This document shows, piece by piece, positions 20,477 to 26,213 of a DNA stretch of 26,213 nt. Numbering within the stretch: the first letter of the stretch is position 1; each line of letters opens with the position of its first letter. The position numbers were made by a program, and so were the translations under genes. The stretch is from the IMG/VR virus record IMGVR_UViG_3300042471_000110, positions 1-26,213 of that record; one strand, written 5' to 3'. Source of the stretch: a virus. The notes beneath the pieces are model-generated. The model was not told the origin of the DNA. It saw nothing but the letters and a program-made list of their open reading frames with translations, and did not search any database.

Positions 20477-23400
20477 TTATACTGGTGTTGCAACATTGGT
20501 TGACCAGATTACCTCTGAATATAGGCTTAATTCGTTCGGTTCAATACTAAGTCCCTCATCATCATCAATAATAATCTTATTTGTTCCAAGATAGGTCTTA
20601 TATACATCTACTGGATTTACCCCATATAGTTCAGATGAGGAAATAATAAGAACACCTTCCCAGATAAAATTATTAAGCCAGAATTCCCATTCAAAGTTTG
20701 TTATACCGTCAGTTTCTACCCTGAGCCATGGCCTTGTAAGATTACTCTGGACCTGCTGAAGATTATTTGCCTGATAATAAGCAATATTATTAAACACCAC
20801 TGGACCATTAAGATTAATACCGCCCAGATATAAATCAAAGTTAAGAGATGTAGAAAATGCTAGACCAAGAACTCCCCATTCTTTAATTGTTATTATTGGC
20901 TCTCTTACTAGAATACCGTTCCAATAATAGGCAAGACCATTAAAGTTTCCACCAGTTGCTACGCTTTTTGCAAATACTCTTGCTCTTGACCCATCGCTAT
21001 CCAAGGCCTCCATAAAAAACTTAATCGTGTCACCTTTATACTCAATTTCAAATAGTTCTGTTTCTGCTAATGGGAATTTATCTAAATCAGATCTCATCCA
21101 CATCTGCATGGCGCTTACACGATAGTTATCAGCAATTGTGCTATTAATTGGAATAGCAATTCCACGACTTACCTGTGGATCATACTGTCCTCGTATTTCT
21201 ATGCCAGAAGTTCTATTTAGATACAGGTATGGAGTGCTGCCTTTATAAATGCTAAAAGGATTTTTTGCTTTGTAGTCATAGTAAAGACCAGCACGTGTGT
21301 ATGGAAATAGGTCAACACCAAATCGTGTTCCAACTGGATTAAACGAGTTATCATTAAACGCCTGAGATGCAAGTTCAAGTCTACGAAGTGTAATTGGCTT
21401 TGTCAAAATACCACGAATATTAAATTCAAGATGATAGACAATTGCCAAATCATTAAAGTCAACAGACTTATCAGGATAAATCAGGGTGTTATCTACTACC
21501 TCAAATTTTGTAACATCCCAATATTGATAATCTGAAATGTCTATAACAGATCCTTCTTTAGGTGGCTCTACGGTAGTAAAAGCAGACTGTGGTGAGTTAG
21601 CGCCATCTGCAACATACTGAAAAGTTAAATAACTTCTAATTGATGCTTCTGTGGTGTCGTATTCATAAAACTTAAGAGACTTAGACTCCATATCCTCATA
21701 ATTGTTCCAGCCAGTAAACAAGTAGTTGTCTAAATCATTGTATGTTCTTTGAACTGGATGACGATATTCTTGAAACAGTTCTTCATAAGTCCAGGATGAA
21801 GTGGTTTCATCTTCTAACAGTTTTGATGGTTTTGGATATCCAATATTAAACTGAATAAAGTCTAAATCGTAGTATGATCCACCCTCTTCATTTGTAACAA
21901 ATTGAGCAAAATATGATAGTGGCAAATAATCTTCCCAATACCCCGCAACTCCAATATCTAAATAATATGTGTCGTATGCCTCTGTAGGCAAAAGGGTATA
22001 ACTTGCGGTATGAGCAAGAAGCGCTTTAGCATTTTCTGATTCTGCTGAACCAGTGGCCAAATAACTATCCAAGATTGCAGTTCCGTTTAACTCAAAATGA
22101 TTTTCAATTTCAGATGCGTTGTATGATGTTGATAATCCTACAGAATAGATCTTTCCAGTGAACTGATATGTACCCGTTCCATCTCCACCAACATACATTT
22201 TTAATCCATTTTGATTACCAAAGAATGCTGCTACATTACCGCCAAAATAACTAGACAGGGTTTGGATTTGAATACCAGCAGCATATTTTTCATCTTCTAC
22301 AATTATGTCTGTAGTGTATATTTGCTCTTCTGTGCCATTAAAAGTTAAATAATAATGAATTTCATCCGATTCTTTTCTAATACTGAAATCATTACCAGTT
22401 AAAGGGTTATAGATTTTGAATAGTATTTCATCTGTTCCCAAGTCATCCGAAGAAAATACACCATAGATGCTATGAATACCCTCGTTTATAATATTAAATT
22501 GTGGGAAGTTAAAGTATGATTGAACAGAAACCCAAGAGGTGTTTGGTCTAAATGTTATGAAGGTATCATCATTAGGATCTTGAATTGCTTGATTATCATC
22601 ATAGAGTTCTTGTAGTGTTTTTGTACCAGTGCTTATCTGTGGTAAAGAATAGGTTGGAGTTGTTATAGATGTTTCTGTTGTTACGAGATTATCAAACGTA
22701 CCCTGGTCCCAACGGGCAAAGTCTGGATAGTTATAGTTTGCAGTGTAATCAGCAAACGGATAATCAATAAACGCCTGTGTTCCTCCATAAGCAGAGTTAA
22801 TAGTTTCTGGAGAAAGAACTCCTTGACCATAAACCCAACGACGCTTTGCTACCGTTACCGCAACAGAGTATGGATAGATAGCAATACAATCTAACTCAAT
22901 TGGACTTACTTCTTCATATGCATAAAATCCAAGCCAGTCTTGATCATCGCCGTATGCGTCTACAATGTTAGGTAAGTCCAAAGTGTCTGTATTGATACTT
23001 AAGCCTATGACTTCTTCTCCATTAATTAGTACGCTAACATTATTTCTAATCATTCTAATATGAACCAGCATAGGTCTAAACCATTCACCAACAAAGTGTG
23101 AAGAGAATTGTTTTCCAATAACTAAAGTTAAAAAGCCACCCTCAATATACAAACCATCTGTTGATGCTATAGGACCAAATATTCTTTTAGGGGCAAATGT
23201 ATTTGAGTTTATCCTCATCCAAAACTCAACAGTGTAATCTTTGAACTGACCATCTTTATTTAAAAACCCTTTGCCAGGAACGATGAGAGATGGCTCTCCA
23301 TCATTTTCTCTTAGCCTTGTAATATTTGATGCACCATAAACCATTGGAAGAGCAGTATTACGAGCCTTTAGATTATTATCATTAATTAAATAATATCCAA

Positions 23401-24085
23401 CCTGTCCACCAAGACCATAAGGATCTGCAGGAATAGCCTGAGCAGTTGTTAGTGGAATGTTTGATGGCAATGAAACTGGGGTAACGCCTAAAGAAACGGC
23501 ATTAAAATCTTCTGACCATTGTCCAAGAGTAAAACCATTTACATAAAATATATAATCAGATGTAGTTCCACCTTGATCATATTGAAACTCTATAACCATT
23601 CTTAATTCTGTATCTTCATCTGGTATTTCAAAGGTACCAGAAACAAAACTCCAAGCCTGAAAGGAGGTGGTATTAAAGGTTTGAAGTTTTTCTACAACTT
23701 GTGAAGAGGTTGTATCTGTGTATTGGTATCCTATTGATACCGCCGTTAAATAGGGGCTCTCTGAATAAAAATATGCACCAACACAAAATGTTTTTAGGTA
23801 TTGATCTATTTCTGTAAAGTTTATAATGTTTTGGCTAACACAGACAACGCTTTCTGAAGTTACCGCTGGAACATCGCCCTCAACTATAGATGTTACGCTA
23901 TCTGGAAATGGCTCATTTGAAAAAGAAGAACTTGTTGCTGTGCCATTTGTGACTGTCCACAGACCTAAATCTCTGTCTGTTTCATTAATAAGGCTAATAT
24001 AGTCAGCCTGATCATCTAACGCCCACATGATAGTGGGGTGTTCCGCAAATATCTTTTCTGCGTATAAGTTAGATGGGGTAGTCAT
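20477..24085 (-). CDS. Large LamG/concanavalin-like structural protein (probable adhesin or fibre)
   Basis: A 1202-residue protein starting MTTPSNLYAEKIFAEHP at ATG 24085, with AGGAG six bases upstream. It is almost entirely beta. About residues 85-195 form a jelly-roll-like part. Residues 230-410 read as a LamG-type lectin domain (DYTVEFWMRINS, VSVLINGEEV, WLGFYAY). A second similar region lies at about 510-670 (FLKIYN-type strands, GLKMYVGGDG, FTGKIYSVGL) and a third at about 960-1130 (VSAMQMWMRSD, FFMEALDSDG, NFDLYLGGINL). LamG-like proteins in phages are usually minor tail or fibre proteins that bind surface polysaccharide. No collagen-like or coiled-coil stalk is present. It lies before the portal rather than among the tail-tip genes, so attachment to head or tail is open. 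An extended -10 box precedes it. Confidence 0.8.
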   Translation of the reverse strand: MTTPSNLYAEKIFAEHPTIMWALDDQADYISLINETDRDLGLWTVTNGTATSSSFSNEPFPDSVTSIVEGDVPAVTSESVVCVSQNIINFTEIDQYLKTFCVGAYFYSESPYLTAVSIGYQYTDTTSSQVVEKLQTFNTTSFQAWSFVSGTFEIPDEDTELRMVIEFQYDQGGTTSDYIFYVNGFTLGQWSEDFNAVSLGVTPVSLPSNIPLTTAQAIPADPYGLGGQVGYYLINDNNLKARNTALPMVYGASNITRLRENDGEPSLIVPGKGFLNKDGQFKDYTVEFWMRINSNTFAPKRIFGPIASTDGLYIEGGFLTLVIGKQFSSHFVGEWFRPMLVHIRMIRNNVSVLINGEEVIGLSINTDTLDLPNIVDAYGDDQDWLGFYAYEEVSPIELDCIAIYPYSVAVTVAKRRWVYGQGVLSPETINSAYGGTQAFIDYPFADYTANYNYPDFARWDQGTFDNLVTTETSITTPTYSLPQISTGTKTLQELYDDNQAIQDPNDDTFITFRPNTSWVSVQSYFNFPQFNIINEGIHSIYGVFSSDDLGTDEILFKIYNPLTGNDFSIRKESDEIHYYLTFNGTEEQIYTTDIIVEDEKYAAGIQIQTLSSYFGGNVAAFFGNQNGLKMYVGGDGTGTYQFTGKIYSVGLSTSYNASEIENHFELNGTAILDSYLATGSAESENAKALLAHTASYTLLPTEAYDTYYLDIGVAGYWEDYLPLSYFAQFVTNEEGGSYYDLDFIQFNIGYPKPSKLLEDETTSSWTYEELFQEYRHPVQRTYNDLDNYLFTGWNNYEDMESKSLKFYEYDTTEASIRSYLTFQYVADGANSPQSAFTTVEPPKEGSVIDISDYQYWDVTKFEVVDNTLIYPDKSVDFNDLAIVYHLEFNIRGILTKPITLRRLELASQAFNDNSFNPVGTRFGVDLFPYTRAGLYYDYKAKNPFSIYKGSTPYLYLNRTSGIEIRGQYDPQVSRGIAIPINSTIADNYRVSAMQMWMRSDLDKFPLAETELFEIEYKGDTIKFFMEALDSDGSRARVFAKSVATGGNFNGLAYYWNGILVREPIITIKEWGVLGLAFSTSLNFDLYLGGINLNGPVVFNNIAYYQANNLQQVQSNLTRPWLRVETDGITNFEWEFWLNNFIWEGVLIISSSELYGVNPVDVYKTYLGTNKIIIDDDEGLSIEPNELSLYSEVIWSTNVATPV

Positions 24086-24102
24086 TAATATCTCCTACCC
24101 CA

Positions 24103-24111
24103 ATTATAGCA
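24103..24111 (-). promoter_or_regulatory. Candidate extended -10 promoter of the LamG-like gene
   Basis: The minus strand reads TGCTATAATTGGGG in the 27-base gap after the reductase stop. The predicted start leaves a leader of about 11-15 bases that contains the AGGAG. There is no -35 match in the end of the reductase gene. Confidence 0.6.
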
Positions 24112-24112
24112 G

Positions 24113-26143
24113 TTAGGATATTTTAATCATACATGTATCTGTAGTACAATATGCTTCGCCTTCAGCCTCTAAATTGTCTACCCCGTCATAAATGGCAGAC
24201 CAATTAATCTTCTTTATCTCACCAACATAGGCGTTATATTCATCTTTTGTAATTTGAGTGTATGGTTGCTGTGGGTATGTCTTGTTACCCATAGGCAAAA
24301 ATGATACGGCCTTAAGTTGACCCTCATACATATGAAGTGCTGGAGCAACATGCTCTGTCTCTTTGTCCTTGTCAAATGAAAGGGTAACAGAAACACCATT
24401 GTCTGACCAATACTTTTGAGTTGTAGCAGCAAGACCAATCTTCTCAAATAAAGTGACATCTTTTTCAGATCTAGCATGTCCAGAATGAACAGGGAAATAT
24501 ACAACAGTTGTATTTTGTGATACAAGATCTGCTTCCATTTTATACCCTGCTGCTTTAAACAAACTAATCATTGGATCTTGATTGCCAAAGCGGATTGCAC
24601 GAAGGAAGAAGTTTCCTCCTGGCCCCCAGTGAACTCCTGGAGTTGCACCAGACAACAATGATACTGAGCCTGATGGCTTAACAGTTGTCACACGAATAGA
24701 CTCACGAACACATAGCCACTCAGAGTAAGAATGATCATATTTACGAATAGTCTTGTATCCTTCATCCATCCATTCACGAACTGCTGGTAAACCTTTTTGA
24801 TCTGCAAAAGAAGCAATACCAGTAAGCGATGTTCCAATACGACGGTTGCGTTGCATAATGCCATTTGTAATCTGCCAATGTGTAGGAACAAGAGTAACGG
24901 TCTTGCCATATAGATAAGCAAACTTTAAAGTACGCAAGAAATCTTCTTTAGATTCATGACGATTTAAATGTACTTCTACCAGTGTGCAGAGTTCATATGA
25001 TTCCAATGGCTGCTCAGCACAAGGATTGAAGCCCATTACACGATAATCTTTTCCATCTGCAGGATCTGCAAGACGGCCATAGTTACGAGCAACATCAAGC
25101 CAAATAAATCCTGGCTCTCCATTGTCTGCAATTAAATCTACATAATCTTCATACTTGGTTCCAACTTCTGCTGCAATAGAATTATTGCTCATCCATGCCC
25201 ATCCAGGATTTTCTGGATCAAATGAGTTGCGCTCTGGAAACATCTCTGAATTCTTTAAATTAATAAATCCATCATCTGACGGACTTCCAAGTGCGAGTGT
25301 AGCAGAACGACGAACATTACCAGCAACCACACAAGTTCCAATAAGATTTACAATATCAACAATTGCACGAGAATCAAAAATATCTCCTGCTCTATCTCCA
25401 ATTACTTTACGAATGGTTTCATGTAATTTAATCAATGGTGCTGGACCTGAAGCGGTACCACCAAAACCTTTAATAGGTGCACCCAATGGTCTAATCAAAG
25501 AATAATCAAAATTAATCTTAGCCTGACCTTGTTTCAAATATGAATTAATAAGTAGTCTTACAGATTCTACCCATCCTTCTCTTGTATCAGGTATTTGATA
25601 TGATATTTCTTCTTTGGTATTAGCATATATTTCCATACCCTTTTCTTGTCCAAGGGTGTCAAATCCTACTCCTACCCCAAGCATCAGAGCATCCATAACC
25701 CAGCCAAAAAGGGCTCCAGGGTCGTTTCTATCAATGTCCCTAGTAGATACCATGGCACAGTTCTGTAAGGCCGCAGAATTGCGTCTCTCCATCGTCATAG
25801 GGGTGCCAAAGGCCCATAGTCCACGACCTGGGGGAGTCCATTTAAGATTAAACATACGATCATAGGCTTCTTGGGCAGACTTCTGCGCTTTATTGTCATT
25901 CCAAGGAAGGCGGTTTTCTTTAGCATGATTCTTTTGAACAGAATACATTCCTTCAATTACCCGCTTACAAACCTCATGCCAGCGTTCTTTTGTACCATCT
26001 TCTTTGACTCTTGAATATGTACGGATAAAAGTTATCTCACCTAAAGAGTTGCCACCTGCGTCAGTAAAGCCAAAAGGGGCCTCAACATCTTTATATTTAT
26101 TAACAAATTCATCCAATAGCCTAAAAGAAAATACATCTGACAT
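24113..26143 (-). CDS. nrdJ: Class II (adenosylcobalamin-dependent) ribonucleoside-triphosphate reductase
   Basis: A 676-residue monomeric-type reductase that makes deoxynucleotides for phage DNA synthesis in the cytoplasm. The visible active-site set matches the Lactobacillus leichmannii enzyme: Cys129 in LQNCAMVST and Cys386 in ELCTLVEV as the redox pair, Cys375 as the thiyl radical residue in FNPCAEQPLE with Asn373 and Glu377, and a C-terminal Cys666-x4-Cys671 pair in AYCTTDTCMIKIS for re-reduction. The spacing of 11 between Cys375 and Cys386 equals that between Cys408 and Cys419 of that enzyme. TVKPSGSVSLLSGATPGVH is the conserved loop near the end. Length is close to the usual 700-740. 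The ATG at 26143 has GAGAGG 12 bases upstream. It needs B12 and a thioredoxin-type reductant; neither is encoded here. It is the only metabolic gene in the window. Confidence 0.95.
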   Translation of the reverse strand: MSDVFSFRLLDEFVNKYKDVEAPFGFTDAGGNSLGEITFIRTYSRVKEDGTKERWHEVCKRVIEGMYSVQKNHAKENRLPWNDNKAQKSAQEAYDRMFNLKWTPPGRGLWAFGTPMTMERRNSAALQNCAMVSTRDIDRNDPGALFGWVMDALMLGVGVGFDTLGQEKGMEIYANTKEEISYQIPDTREGWVESVRLLINSYLKQGQAKINFDYSLIRPLGAPIKGFGGTASGPAPLIKLHETIRKVIGDRAGDIFDSRAIVDIVNLIGTCVVAGNVRRSATLALGSPSDDGFINLKNSEMFPERNSFDPENPGWAWMSNNSIAAEVGTKYEDYVDLIADNGEPGFIWLDVARNYGRLADPADGKDYRVMGFNPCAEQPLESYELCTLVEVHLNRHESKEDFLRTLKFAYLYGKTVTLVPTHWQITNGIMQRNRRIGTSLTGIASFADQKGLPAVREWMDEGYKTIRKYDHSYSEWLCVRESIRVTTVKPSGSVSLLSGATPGVHWGPGGNFFLRAIRFGNQDPMISLFKAAGYKMEADLVSQNTTVVYFPVHSGHARSEKDVTLFEKIGLAATTQKYWSDNGVSVTLSFDKDKETEHVAPALHMYEGQLKAVSFLPMGNKTYPQQPYTQITKDEYNAYVGEIKKINWSAIYDGVDNLEAEGEAYCTTDTCMIKIS

Positions 26144-26179
26144 TTAATTTACGAACCTCTCACTAAAAATAATATTAGA

Positions 26180-26198
26180 ACTTTACAAATCGTAAAGT
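26180..26198. repeat. Perfect 7-5-7 inverted repeat in the reductase leader
   Basis: ACTTTAC and GTAAAGT are separated by five bases, between a TATACT box and the reductase ATG. Geometry is the same as the repeat at 18387-18405 but the arms differ. It could be a repressor site or a small leader hairpin. It does not match the NrdR box (ACACWATATMTWGTGT). Confidence 0.35.
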
Positions 26199-26205
26199 AC
26201 TCCCA

Positions 26206-26213
26206 AGTATAGC
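26206..26213 (-). promoter_or_regulatory. Candidate -10 box upstream of the reductase, cut by window end
   Basis: The minus strand reads GCTATACTTGGG from the window edge. It matches the motif at 20466-20474, except that the first T of TGC lies outside the window. The predicted leader is about 55 bases. Confidence 0.5.

Noticed and set aside
24214-24525. Minus-strand out-of-frame open reading of 103 codons within the reductase gene
   Set aside because: It overlaps the well-conserved reductase frame entirely, with Leu/Met/His-rich shadow composition.
26180-26198. Inverted repeat before the reductase as an NrdR box
   Set aside because: It lacks the ACAC and GTGT ends and the spacing of NrdR sites.
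1-26213. CRISPR array, tRNA genes, insertion sequences, attachment sites
   Set aside because: No regularly spaced direct repeats, no cloverleaf-like segments in the gaps, no transposase or integrase frames, and gaps too short to hold them.

Overview
The window is a stretch of a tailed double-stranded DNA phage genome or prophage (Caudoviricetes, siphovirus-like: very long tape measure protein, tail tube protein, no sheath gene seen). Every supported gene lies on the minus strand, so transcription runs from the high coordinates to the low ones. Base composition is AT-rich (one 60-base sample of the tape measure gene counts 18 G/C) except in the capsid and tail-tube genes (samples of 36 and 29 G/C per 60). 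The host cannot be named from sequence alone. Short TANNNT boxes abutting start codons without Shine-Dalgarno (SD) sequences (leaderless-type starts), a cobalamin-dependent reductase and a LamG-type structural protein fit a phage of an AT-rich actinobacterium. That is inference.

Layout in transcription order. (1) 26.2-24.1 kb: class II (B12-dependent) ribonucleotide reductase. (2) 24.1-20.5 kb: a 1202-residue protein with several lectin-like beta-sandwich regions. (3) 20.5-17.0 kb: a 136-residue unknown, the portal, and a head maturation protease whose C-terminal half is very probably also made separately as a scaffold from an internal start. (4) 17.0-15.2 kb: major capsid protein, a 70-residue protein that copies the capsid protein's N-terminal arm, and a small SAP/HeH-like protein. 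(5) 15.2-12.5 kb: four head-tail joining genes (adaptor, stopper, gp10-like, tail terminator by position), each reading into the next through a TAATG stop/start overlap. (6) 12.4-10.6 kb: tail tube protein followed by two paralogous tail assembly chaperones. (7) 10.6-0 kb: 2533-residue tape measure, a distal-tail-like protein, and a hub-type minor tail protein cut by the window edge.

Regulation looks unusually legible. Eight of the short gaps hold a TATAAT/TATACT/TAGAAT box, seven of them preceded by TGN (extended -10) and the eighth cut off by the window end just before that position; none has a clear -35. Hairpins follow the two genes whose products are needed in most copies (capsid and tail tube). 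No stretch of more than 100 bases lacks a gene. No terminase, lysis, integration, replication, tRNA or CRISPR feature was seen.

Two themes deserve attention. First, a full-length structural gene is twice followed by a small gene duplicating only its N-terminal domain (capsid arm; chaperone G-domain). Second, one reading frame may twice yield two products (protease/scaffold by internal initiation; long chaperone by a possible frameshift into an immediate stop).
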